7,676 nucleotides of DNA from Kangiella sp. (GTDB lineage: Bacteria > Pseudomonadota > Gammaproteobacteria > Enterobacterales > Kangiellaceae), in assembly GCA_026195755.1 (NCBI GenBank), contig JAPHRL010000121.1, forward strand, positions 1 through 7,676. Direction: 5' to 3'. Position numbers and translations under genes: made by a program. How positions within the stretch are numbered: position 1 is the first letter of the stretch; the number at the start of each line of letters is the position of its first letter. Under the pieces are notes generated by a model. It worked only from the letters and a program-made list of their open reading frames with translations. It had not been told where the DNA came from and searched no databases. Of the stretch, positions 1 to 6,741 are shown one piece after another.

Positions 1-94
1 CTAAATCGATAGCTGCATATTGAACTGGCTGGGCGTTCTCCGCTGCTTCGAATTGCTCTTTGATGGCATCCTCTGTTAGTCCCGTGAAATTCAA
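1..94 (-). CDS. Unrecognised protein, N-terminal 31 codons (3' end beyond window)
   Basis: Open minus-strand frame running off the left edge. I place the start at the TTG at 94-92 because a good Shine-Dalgarno core, AAGGA, lies 9 nt upstream and no ATG or GTG is available in the frame. The visible 31 residues begin MNFTGLTEDAIKEQ and are acidic and hydrophilic, with a helix-like composition rich in Glu and Ala; there is no signal peptide or membrane segment. The start is 16 bp past the yciK stop on the same strand, so it is probably co-transcribed with yciK. The frame stays open upstream, through the end of yciK in another phase, to a stop near position 197, so a longer protein using a rare start cannot be excluded. 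I do not recognise the family and assign no function. Coding status is inferred from composition, ribosome binding site and spacing only. Confidence 0.5.
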   Translation of the reverse strand, partial: MNFTGLTEDAIKEQFEAAENAQPVQYAAIDL

Positions 95-103
95 ATGAAC
101 GGT

Positions 104-108
104 TCCTT
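104..108 (-). promoter_or_regulatory. Shine-Dalgarno site that decides a TTG start
   Basis: Read on the minus strand the sequence is AAGGA, followed by 9 nt and then TTG at 94-92. It lies just beyond the yciK stop codon (113-111), the expected place for re-initiation on a downstream operon gene, and is the main reason for preferring the TTG start. Confidence 0.45.
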
Positions 109-110
109 GT

Positions 111-863
111 TTACTGAGTGATAAAATCTCTAGCGTTGATGGCTTGTCCAGTTTTTGGGCATGCTTCTCTATCCATGAGCCACAGATAGGCTGGCATCAG
201 ATCCGCTGGTGTCGGTAATGTATTAGGGTCTTCGCCTGGATAAGCGTTGGCACGCATTTTTGTGCGAGTTGCTCCAGGATTAATACTATTGACGCGGATC
301 TTGGCGCTTTCCAGTTCATCTGCCAATACCTGCATCAAACCCTCGGTTGCGAACTTGGATACCGCATAAGCTCCCCAGTAAGCGCGACCCTGCCGGCCAA
401 CGCCAGAAGAGGTGAACAGAATCGACGCATCATCAGATTTACGAAGTAGTGGTATACAGTATTTGGTTAATAAAAATTCTGCATTGACATTGACCTGCAT
501 AACGCGAAACCAGGTTTCTTCATCAAAGTGCTCAATTGGTGATAATAATCCCAGATCGCCAGCGTTATGCACTAGTGCATCAAGGCGACCAAATTCTTTT
601 TCGATAACGTCAGCAACTTGCTGATATTGTTGGGGGTCATTATTTTGTAAGTTAACGGGAAGAAAAGCAGGTTGGGGATAACCGGCTGCTTCAATCTCAT
701 CATAAACCTTCTCCAGTTTACGAGTGTCACGAGATAGGAGAATGACTGTGGCGCCATGCCTGGAATAGGTCATGGCAATTTCTTTGCCGATACCAGCAGT
801 TGCACCAGTGACTAAAATCACTTTATCCTTTAATAAATCGGACGCGGCTTGATAATGTTGCAT
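111..863 (-). CDS. yciK: YciK-family short-chain dehydrogenase/reductase
   Basis: Cytosolic NAD(P)-dependent oxidoreductase of the classical SDR superfamily; the physiological substrate of YciK is not established. At 250 residues it has the usual length. Visible motifs are the Rossmann glycine motif TGATAGIG (19-26), NAG (100-102), the VNVNA helix segment (124-128), catalytic serine around 152-153 in FTSSGVGRQG, the YxxxK pair Y166/K170, and the NPG turn (195-197). The opening HYQAASDLLKDKVILVTGA, the block VGRQGRAYWGAYAVSKFATEG (in two adjoining parts, 155-175) and the C-terminal YLWLM...KTG follow E. coli YciK as I remember it, which is why I give the symbol. The start is the ATG at 863-861, preceded by AAGAAG about 6 nt upstream. 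In pseudomonads this gene follows ubiG and a HAD phosphatase gene; here a plus-strand operon separates it from them, so it needs a promoter in the 106-bp divergent gap. Confidence 0.93.
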   Translation of the reverse strand: MQHYQAASDLLKDKVILVTGATAGIGKEIAMTYSRHGATVILLSRDTRKLEKVYDEIEAAGYPQPAFLPVNLQNNDPQQYQQVADVIEKEFGRLDALVHNAGDLGLLSPIEHFDEETWFRVMQVNVNAEFLLTKYCIPLLRKSDDASILFTSSGVGRQGRAYWGAYAVSKFATEGLMQVLADELESAKIRVNSINPGATRTKMRANAYPGEDPNTLPTPADLMPAYLWLMDREACPKTGQAINARDFITQ

Positions 864-903
864 GAAAACTTCTTACAATTAGATTGGTTCGAGGAATTGA
901 GGT

Positions 904-909
904 ATTCTA
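904..909 (-). promoter_or_regulatory. Possible -10 element for yciK
   Basis: TAGAAT on the minus strand matches the sigma-70 -10 consensus at five of six positions and would give a leader of roughly 35 nt before the yciK ATG. The hexamer about 17 nt upstream (TATTCG, 932-927) is a poor -35, so this is only a candidate. Confidence 0.25.
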
Positions 910-915
910 CCTTAC

Positions 916-926
916 TTAATGATTAA
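916..926. repeat. 11-bp palindrome TTAATGATTAA in the divergent promoter region
   Basis: TTAAT and ATTAA form a perfect inverted repeat around a single G, roughly mid-way between the divergent starts. It could be an operator seen from both promoters. OmpR-type regulators usually bind direct repeats, and a short AT-rich palindrome can arise by chance, so the functional reading is weak. Confidence 0.3.
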
Positions 927-969
927 CGAATAGTCCGCAGTGACTGGCGAAAATAAGGCTTAACGCATT

Positions 970-1662
970 ATGGCAAAACGAATCGCTTTAGTTGAAGACG
1001 AACCCATTTTACAGCAGAACTACAGCATGGCTTTGAAAAAAGCTGGCTATGAGGTCATGATTTATGGCACAAAAAAAGAGGCTACTACTGCGTTCAGTAC
1101 ACGTCTGCCAGATTTAGTCTTGCTAGATATTGGGTTGGGAGATGATTCTGAGGCCGGTTTTGAAGTTTGTCGTAACCTGCGGCAACAGTCGTCACAACTC
1201 CCGATTATATTTCTGACAGCGTTAGATAGTGATTTCGATATTATTTCTGGATTGCGTTTAGGAGCTGATGATTATTTAACCAAAGATATCAGTATGCCAC
1301 ATTTGCTGGCTAGGATTTCAGCTTTGTTCCGTCGTTTAGATAGTATCAATTCGCCTAACGCAGGAAATAGTGTGCAAACGGTAGGTGATCTCGAGATTGA
1401 TAATGAGCGTTTGGCATTAAACTGGAAAGGTGTGCCTGTTGATTTGACCGTCAGTGAGTTCTGGATTGTCAATGCGCTGGCGCAAAAGCCAGGCCATGTA
1501 AAAAACCGTGATCAATTGATGCAAGCAGTAAAGGCTGTGGTTGATGATAGTACTATCACATCCCATATTAAACGTATTCGTCAGAAGTTCCAGCGGATAG
1601 ATAAAGAGTTTGACGCTATTGAAACTGTTTATGGTATGGGGTATCGCTGGAATCATCGTTAA
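970..1662 (+). CDS. pdsR: OmpR/PhoB-type response regulator, PdsR-like (proteobacterial dedicated sortase system family)
   Basis: DNA-binding transcriptional regulator, 230 residues, cytosolic. The N-terminal receiver domain (about 4-120) has the acidic pocket E9/D10, phospho-acceptor D53 in LLDIGLGDD, switch T83 in FLTA and conserved K105 in DYLTKD. The C-terminal winged-helix domain (about 137-228) has the recognition-helix segment STITSHIKRIRQKF (194-207) and wing motif TVYGMGYRW (219-227). The stretches DSDFDIISGLRLGADDYLTK and GHVKNRDQLM agree with my memory of the PdsR family (TIGR03787), which pairs with a dedicated kinase in sortase-bearing, mostly marine proteobacteria; the family call therefore rests on recall, while the general class is certain. 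The stop shares one base with the next gene's start (TAATG), indicating translational coupling to the kinase. Its targets are not visible; autoregulation through the 864-969 region is plausible but inferred. No sortase gene is adjacent. Confidence 0.9.
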   Translation: MAKRIALVEDEPILQQNYSMALKKAGYEVMIYGTKKEATTAFSTRLPDLVLLDIGLGDDSEAGFEVCRNLRQQSSQLPIIFLTALDSDFDIISGLRLGADDYLTKDISMPHLLARISALFRRLDSINSPNAGNSVQTVGDLEIDNERLALNWKGVPVDLTVSEFWIVNALAQKPGHVKNRDQLMQAVKAVVDDSTITSHIKRIRQKFQRIDKEFDAIETVYGMGYRWNHR

Positions 1663-3674
1663 TGAATTCATTGTCCTTAACAAGTCGTCTGTTGCTGCTG
1701 AGTCTGTTATTTATTTTGATTCCGCTGATCAGTTGGTTGTTATTGGCAAAGTTTGAAAAAGACATAGAACGTGATGCCATGGCTGAAAGCAAAGAGCAGG
1801 CACAGATTCTGGCTGGTTTTGTCAACCAGCTACTGCAAACTGATCGAAGCCTACAGCAGAAATTCCTCAATACCAGTCAACAAGAGCAGTTTCCGATCGC
1901 ACTTAAAGAAACAGCAGTATTAATCGATGGTTTTTCTGATGAGTGGTATCCCTATCAGTCAGCTACGGCCAGAATTCATAACTTTGGGCAGGATGCCAGG
2001 TTAACGCTGATTGAAGATAAAGATTTTTTATACGGTTTATTTGAGGTTGAAGATAATTCAATTGTTTATCGAAAGCGTTTGGATCTTGCGGGGTTATCAG
2101 ACAAAATTGCATTAGTACTGGGTTCTTATCAAATGCAGTTCCTTCCGATGGCCCCTGGTAAGGTGCCAGCACTACGTCAAACCGCTGATGGGTATCGTGA
2201 AGTAACGCCGGTCTATGCTGTATGGCAAGAACGTACAGAGGGCTATCAGTTAGAGTTTCGTGTGCCGCAGAGCCTGGTGGGCAAGACTATTTCTGCCGAC
2301 ATTACTGACATTGACCGAGCGCAAAGTGGTGTAGCTTTACAGGGCATCTATTCTTTCACCAATTTTAAATCCTTGAGTTTACACAGTCGGTTGCAGAGTG
2401 GGGTCCTAAGCTTGCTGGAGCCTGAGCAGTATCGGCTGACCTTGACCAATACGCGAGGCGAGGTTCTGTATCAGTTTGGGCAGTTGCATACCGATATACG
2501 CGGTAACTGGCGTAACCGTATCTGGTCTTCGGCAATAAAAGAAAAAACAAACGATAGCTTGTTGGGGAAAAAAAGTATCTCAAGCGTGAGTCTGGATCTG
2601 GCTTTTACCGGTCGAACACAAAGCGAAGTGGTTAACGCCACCCAGCTATCAGCTTTTGCACGAGTTTATAAACCGCTCTATAGTCAGAACCGATTAGTTG
2701 GCATGATGATCCTTGAGTCTTCCCCAGTTAACGATAAGCTGCAATTGCGTGATTTCTGGTTGCGCTTTTTGTTGTTGCTGGGACTAGTTTGGGGCTTGTT
2801 TATTTGGTGGCTAGTAAAGCAAAGTCGTCGCTATAGTCAGCGAATTATGGAACTCAGAGATCTGACCGAGGGTTCGATTAGCGAAGAAGGACAAATTCGT
2901 TATGTTATTGATATGGATGAAGAGTTTGATGATGAAGTGTCTGATTTAACTAATAGTTTCTCATTGTTAACCACCCGCCTTAAACAATATCATGATTACC
3001 AGGCGAAGCTGGTTGCACGACTAAACCATGAGTTGCGAACACCAATCGCCATTATACGTAGTTCTTTGGATAATATTAATCGTGAAAGTTTACCCGCTGA
3101 TGAATTGCAATTGATTGATAATGCACAATCTGGAGCTGTGCGCATGAGCCAAACCATTAGTCGATTAAGTGAAGCTAATCGGCTTGAGCAGGCGATTCGG
3201 GGTGCAGATAAAGAACCCTTTGACATGATTCCAGTATTGCGGGAACTCGCGGTTGCCTATAGAACCAATTGGACTGATCATGCTTTCGAATTGGTTATCG
3301 AGCCGGAAGAAACCCGAATTCTTGGATCTAAAGATCTGTTTGTACAAATGCTGGATAAATTGATTTCTAATGCGGTAGATTTTGATAATAAATCAAAGCC
3401 AATTACTATTTCGCTAACACGTAAAGAACGCCAGCTAGTATTAAGGGTTAATAATGCTGGACCCACTATCGCTAAAAAGCACTTGCACGATGTCTTTAGT
3501 TTGATGCATTCCAGCCGCAAGCATAGTAATCAACATTTAGGTTTAGGTTTATATGTTGCGCGATTGATAGCGAGCTTTCATGGTGCCAAGGTGTATGCGG
3601 AAAATAAACTTGACGATCCGGGCGTAACTATCAATATTGTATGGAGAAATAAACATTTTACCGCATCTCCGTAA
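1662..3674 (+). CDS. pdsS: Membrane sensor histidine kinase, PdsS-like, with CBM9-like periplasmic region
   Basis: Inner-membrane kinase partner of the preceding regulator; 670 residues. Transmembrane helix 1 is about 8-28 and helix 2 about 366-386 (FLLLLGLVWGLFIWWLV), enclosing a large periplasmic region of some 335 residues. Within it, residues 88-205 (IDGFSDEWYPYQSA, then LTLIEDKDFLYGLFEVEDN) resemble the start of CBM9/DOMON-like beta-sandwiches, suggesting ligand sensing; this is fold-level inference. A HAMP-like linker follows (about 387-445), then the H box NHELRTPIA with H456, the N box LDKLISNAVDF with N570, G1 at 596-601 (VNNAGP, lacking the usual DxGxG aspartate), an F-box-like segment at 611-615 and the G2 box LGLGL (626-630). 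The architecture and the NxGP variant fit the PdsS family (TIGR03785) as I remember it. The ATG overlaps the regulator's stop by one base. There is no receiver domain, so it is a simple kinase. Confidence 0.88.
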   Translation: MNSLSLTSRLLLLSLLFILIPLISWLLLAKFEKDIERDAMAESKEQAQILAGFVNQLLQTDRSLQQKFLNTSQQEQFPIALKETAVLIDGFSDEWYPYQSATARIHNFGQDARLTLIEDKDFLYGLFEVEDNSIVYRKRLDLAGLSDKIALVLGSYQMQFLPMAPGKVPALRQTADGYREVTPVYAVWQERTEGYQLEFRVPQSLVGKTISADITDIDRAQSGVALQGIYSFTNFKSLSLHSRLQSGVLSLLEPEQYRLTLTNTRGEVLYQFGQLHTDIRGNWRNRIWSSAIKEKTNDSLLGKKSISSVSLDLAFTGRTQSEVVNATQLSAFARVYKPLYSQNRLVGMMILESSPVNDKLQLRDFWLRFLLLLGLVWGLFIWWLVKQSRRYSQRIMELRDLTEGSISEEGQIRYVIDMDEEFDDEVSDLTNSFSLLTTRLKQYHDYQAKLVARLNHELRTPIAIIRSSLDNINRESLPADELQLIDNAQSGAVRMSQTISRLSEANRLEQAIRGADKEPFDMIPVLRELAVAYRTNWTDHAFELVIEPEETRILGSKDLFVQMLDKLISNAVDFDNKSKPITISLTRKERQLVLRVNNAGPTIAKKHLHDVFSLMHSSRKHSNQHLGLGLYVARLIASFHGAKVYAENKLDDPGVTINIVWRNKHFTASP

Positions 3675-3691
3675 GGTATTATGATGGGGAT

Positions 3692-3696
3692 GAGGG
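3692..3696 (+). promoter_or_regulatory. Ribosome binding site of the GGDEF/EAL gene
   Basis: GAGGG, 6 nt before the ATG at 3703. It favours that start over the tandem ATGs at 3681 and 3684, which are in other frames. Confidence 0.6.
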
Positions 3697-3702
3697 TCGG
3701 TT

Positions 3703-6700
3703 ATGGAATTTGAATCTATTAAGTCCAATCATTTAACGTCAATTCAACAGCTTGCGGTGAGCATTGCGAAAGCCGATGACTTGCAGAGCTTACTTGATTC
3801 TATTGTGGAGCATATTTTTTCACAACTTAAGAGTTTTGATTGTGCACTATTTCTCTACAAGCCAAGCCACCAGGAACTTATCTGTTATTCCTATCGGAAA
3901 CAAGGTCTCAGCGAACAAGAGTCTTTTAAACTCAAGCCTGTACAATTGGGCTCGGGTATTATTGGACATACTGCTAAAACTAGACAAACCATGCGCGTTG
4001 ATGACACCGAGCAAAATAAACTGTTTATTCAAGATCTACAAAATAACTATTCAGAACTGTGTGTCCCTATTCTATTAAATGATGAATTGATTGGGGTGAT
4101 TGATATGGAGCATCCCGATAAAGCATTTTTTACTGAGCGAGATGCACGTTATGTGGAAACGATCGCAACAATGGCCGCCTATCTGATTAGGCAGCATCAA
4201 TCTCAGGAAAAGCTTACCCTGGCAATTGAAAAATTACAGTTTGATGAGAAGAAACTTCGTGATAAAGAACTCTTTTATCGCAACTTAATGGAACAAGCGA
4301 GCGATAGTATCTTTATCCATGAACGATCAGGCCGGTTCTTGGATGTTAATCAACAGGCGGTATTAAGTTTAGGTTACTCGCGTGAGGAGTTGTTACAAAT
4401 GCGAGTAAAAGATATTGATATTATTGCCGGTCAAAATACTCATCGTGCTAATGATTTGTATCGTAGTTTAAGGCCGGGCGAGCCCGTGATCATTGAAGGA
4501 CGGCACCAGCGAAAGGATGGCAGTGTATTTCCTGTTGAAGTTAAGGTCGGCTTGTTAAGTGATGATAATATTATTGCTGTCGCTCGCGATGTATCTAAGC
4601 GCCAGCAAGTTATTGATGAGCTAGACACCTCTAAGCGATTTATGCAGGATATTATTAATACTTCACCTGACGTAATTTATGTATTTGATTTTGAGAAAGA
4701 TAAAATTATAGATGGAGCTGACCGCTTTGCTCGATATCTTGGATACGATGATGAGGAATTTAAAAGTTGGAGTTCTATCTTGAATAAAATCCACCCCGAC
4801 GACTTTCAAATCTTGGATGAACGTGGTGAGAAAATTCTCAGATCTAGCTCTGATGAAGTGATTAAATCAGAAGGACGTTTTAGAAACGCTGAAGGCCAGT
4901 GGGTCTGGTTAAAAAATCACTGTAAAATTGTCAAGCGAACTGAGCAAGGTGACCCTTTGATTGAAGTTGGGACTATCAGCGATATTACGCATCGTAAAGC
5001 AATGGAGCGGGAGCTCATTAACAAGGAAGAATATTACCGAGCCTTGGTTGAAAATGCATTTGATGGCATAGTTCTTTACGATGAGAAGGGATGCGTTCAA
5101 TTCCTGTCAAAAAGTGTTGAAAAGCTATTAGGCTACAAGGCAGAAGATGTAACTAACAAAACCGGTATAGATTTTATTTTCCCTAGCGATGTAGAGCTAG
5201 TTCGAAAGGCATGGCATTGGGCTGTGGCACACCCTAACCAGATTTATCGAATTCCTGACTATCGTTTAGTTAAGAAAGATGGTGGCCTTATCTGGGTTGA
5301 AAATACTTTAATAAATTTATTAGATGACCCTGTGGTGAGTGGTATTATCAGTAACTTCAGAGACATAAGTCATAAGAAAAGTGCAGAGCAATCTATTTAT
5401 AAAATTTCCAATTACGATGCCTTAACTGAACTACCCAATAGATACTTCTTGCGTCAGCAGATTGAACGCCAAATTAAACGCTCCAAAAAAGAACCTAAAT
5501 CTATCAGTCTGGTTTATTTTGATATTGTTCAGTTAAATGGAATTAACAATGCCATGGGGCACTGGGTTGGTGATCAGGTTCTTCATTATGTCGCTAAAGT
5601 TATTCGCGAAAATTTGGACGAGTTTGATCTCATTGCACGCTCGGGTAATGATGAGTTTGCAGTAGTGCTAACGGAACAACAACCTTTTGAAATCTCACAG
5701 CTTGTAGAGCGGATATTGTCTTCTTTTGAGAATATCATTCACATTGGCGAGCTTGATTTGAAGGTCTCAATTAGGGCCGGCATTGCACGTTTTCCAGAAG
5801 ATGCAGTTGATGCCGAGGATCTGTTAAGTCGCGCGGAGATTGCTGTTGGGCGCGTTAAGAATCTCAGTACCCAATATACCTTCTTCCAGTCACAGGATAG
5901 TGAGAGTATTCGCTATAGAATTAATTTGGAACGTGAGTTGGTACAAGCGATTGATGACGAAACTTTGGAGTTGTTTTATCAACCCAAGGTATGCCTGAGA
6001 ACGGGTGTTATTGAATCAGTGGAAGCTTTGCTGCGTTGGAATCACCCCGAAAGAGGTTATATTTCACCGCAGACTATCGTTAATATTGCAGAAGCTAATA
6101 GCTTAATCTATAAATTAACCAGTTGGGTTGTAGAGAACGCAATTAAACAGATTAAGGAGTGGTCAGAAAAGGGGTTAAACACTAGAATTGCCGTTAATTT
6201 ATCAGCGCGAGATATCCAACGTGCTGGCTTTGAAGCTGATATTCGGCAGTCGCTGGAAAAATATCAGGTCGATAGTGCCTTACTTGATTTCGAAATCACT
6301 GAAAGTGCTGCGATGGCTGACATTGAGCAATCGGTGCAAACTCTACGACAGCTTTCAGATTTGGGCATTGGCATTAGTCTTGACGACTTTGGAACTGGTT
6401 ATTCATCAATTAGTTACCTCGCAAGTTTGCCCGTTGACTTAGTGAAAATTGACCAGACCTTTATTCAGGATTTGAAGCAGGCTTCTGAGCAAACTGTAAA
6501 AGATAATCAGCTCATTATCAAAAACATTATTCGTTTAGCAGAAAGTTTCAAGCTGGTATCCTTAGTGGAAGGCATAGAAACTGTAGAGCAGTGTCGTTTG
6601 CTGCAAAAATATAATTGTGATTTAGGGCAGGGTTTTTTATTCAGCAGACCTAAGTCAGCACAAGATATAGAGCCATTACTACGTAAAGGCTACATTGACA

Positions 6701-6741
6701 TGGAGATGTTTAAAATTGCTAAACCCAGCGTTAACGATTAA
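3703..6741 (+). CDS. GAF-PAS-PAS-PAS-GGDEF-EAL protein, probable c-di-GMP phosphodiesterase
   Basis: Soluble 1012-residue signalling protein with no membrane segment. Domains in order: GAF (about 12-165), a short helical linker, PAS1 (about 188-302), PAS2 (about 306-432), PAS3 (about 440-558), GGDEF (about 563-730) and EAL (about 742-995). The EAL catalytic set looks complete: E774 in EALLRW, N832 in NLSA, E864/E867 in EITES, D894/D895 in DDFGTGYSS, K915 in VKID, E956 and E959 in EGIET, and Q976 in QGF. In the GGDEF domain D607, N615, H620 and D624 of the nucleotide site remain, but the signature reads GNDEF (648-652), the lysine of the DxDxFKxIN motif is Asn612, and the inhibitory RxxD site is absent. 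It therefore probably hydrolyses c-di-GMP, with GGDEF as a possible GTP-sensing regulatory domain (known in other composite proteins; inferred here). It starts 28 bp after the kinase stop, so it is probably in one transcript with the two-component genes. Its 3' end overlaps the convergent phosphatase gene by 11 bp. Confidence 0.93.
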   Translation: MEFESIKSNHLTSIQQLAVSIAKADDLQSLLDSIVEHIFSQLKSFDCALFLYKPSHQELICYSYRKQGLSEQESFKLKPVQLGSGIIGHTAKTRQTMRVDDTEQNKLFIQDLQNNYSELCVPILLNDELIGVIDMEHPDKAFFTERDARYVETIATMAAYLIRQHQSQEKLTLAIEKLQFDEKKLRDKELFYRNLMEQASDSIFIHERSGRFLDVNQQAVLSLGYSREELLQMRVKDIDIIAGQNTHRANDLYRSLRPGEPVIIEGRHQRKDGSVFPVEVKVGLLSDDNIIAVARDVSKRQQVIDELDTSKRFMQDIINTSPDVIYVFDFEKDKIIDGADRFARYLGYDDEEFKSWSSILNKIHPDDFQILDERGEKILRSSSDEVIKSEGRFRNAEGQWVWLKNHCKIVKRTEQGDPLIEVGTISDITHRKAMERELINKEEYYRALVENAFDGIVLYDEKGCVQFLSKSVEKLLGYKAEDVTNKTGIDFIFPSDVELVRKAWHWAVAHPNQIYRIPDYRLVKKDGGLIWVENTLINLLDDPVVSGIISNFRDISHKKSAEQSIYKISNYDALTELPNRYFLRQQIERQIKRSKKEPKSISLVYFDIVQLNGINNAMGHWVGDQVLHYVAKVIRENLDEFDLIARSGNDEFAVVLTEQQPFEISQLVERILSSFENIIHIGELDLKVSIRAGIARFPEDAVDAEDLLSRAEIAVGRVKNLSTQYTFFQSQDSESIRYRINLERELVQAIDDETLELFYQPKVCLRTGVIESVEALLRWNHPERGYISPQTIVNIAEANSLIYKLTSWVVENAIKQIKEWSEKGLNTRIAVNLSARDIQRAGFEADIRQSLEKYQVDSALLDFEITESAAMADIEQSVQTLRQLSDLGIGISLDDFGTGYSSISYLASLPVDLVKIDQTFIQDLKQASEQTVKDNQLIIKNIIRLAESFKLVSLVEGIETVEQCRLLQKYNCDLGQGFLFSRPKSAQDIEPLLRKGYIDMEMFKIAKPSVND

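Larger units (their letters stand above)
864..969. promoter_or_regulatory. Divergent intergenic region between yciK and pdsR
   Basis: This 106-bp gap separates two divergently read genes, so it must contain the promoter of the pdsR-pdsS-GGDEF/EAL operon and probably one for yciK. For pdsR the ribosome binding site is AAGG at 955-958, 11 nt before the ATG at 970, slightly far. Towards yciK the best -10-like hexamer is TAGAAT (909-904, minus strand) without a convincing -35. Towards pdsR, TTGAGG (897-902) resembles a -35 but no good -10 follows at the right distance, which would fit an activator-dependent promoter, though this is inference. An 11-bp palindrome sits in the middle. Confidence 0.55.

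Noticed and set aside
412..624. 70-codon plus-strand frame opposite yciK
   Set aside because: It is antisense to the core SDR motifs of yciK, with serine-rich low-information content typical of a shadow frame.
864..969. Transposon or attachment-site remnants at the left edge of the plus-strand cassette
   Set aside because: No matching direct or inverted repeat was found by eye between this gap and the 6731-6741 junction, apart from the very short TTAACG, which is too common to count.
1616..1870. Minus-strand frames across the pdsR-pdsS junction (also 1417-1683)
   Set aside because: They are opposite the winged-helix end and the first membrane helix. Their apparent hydrophobic and Cys content reflects the complementary strand, not a gene.
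3764..4078. 104-codon plus-strand frame inside the GGDEF/EAL gene
   Set aside because: It lies wholly inside the GAF-coding part in another frame. The GAF/PAS frame has clear domains, whereas this one shows no motif and no ribosome binding site of note.
6188..6442. 84-codon plus-strand frame inside the EAL region
   Set aside because: It overlaps the conserved EAL catalytic segment in another phase and has no supporting start context.
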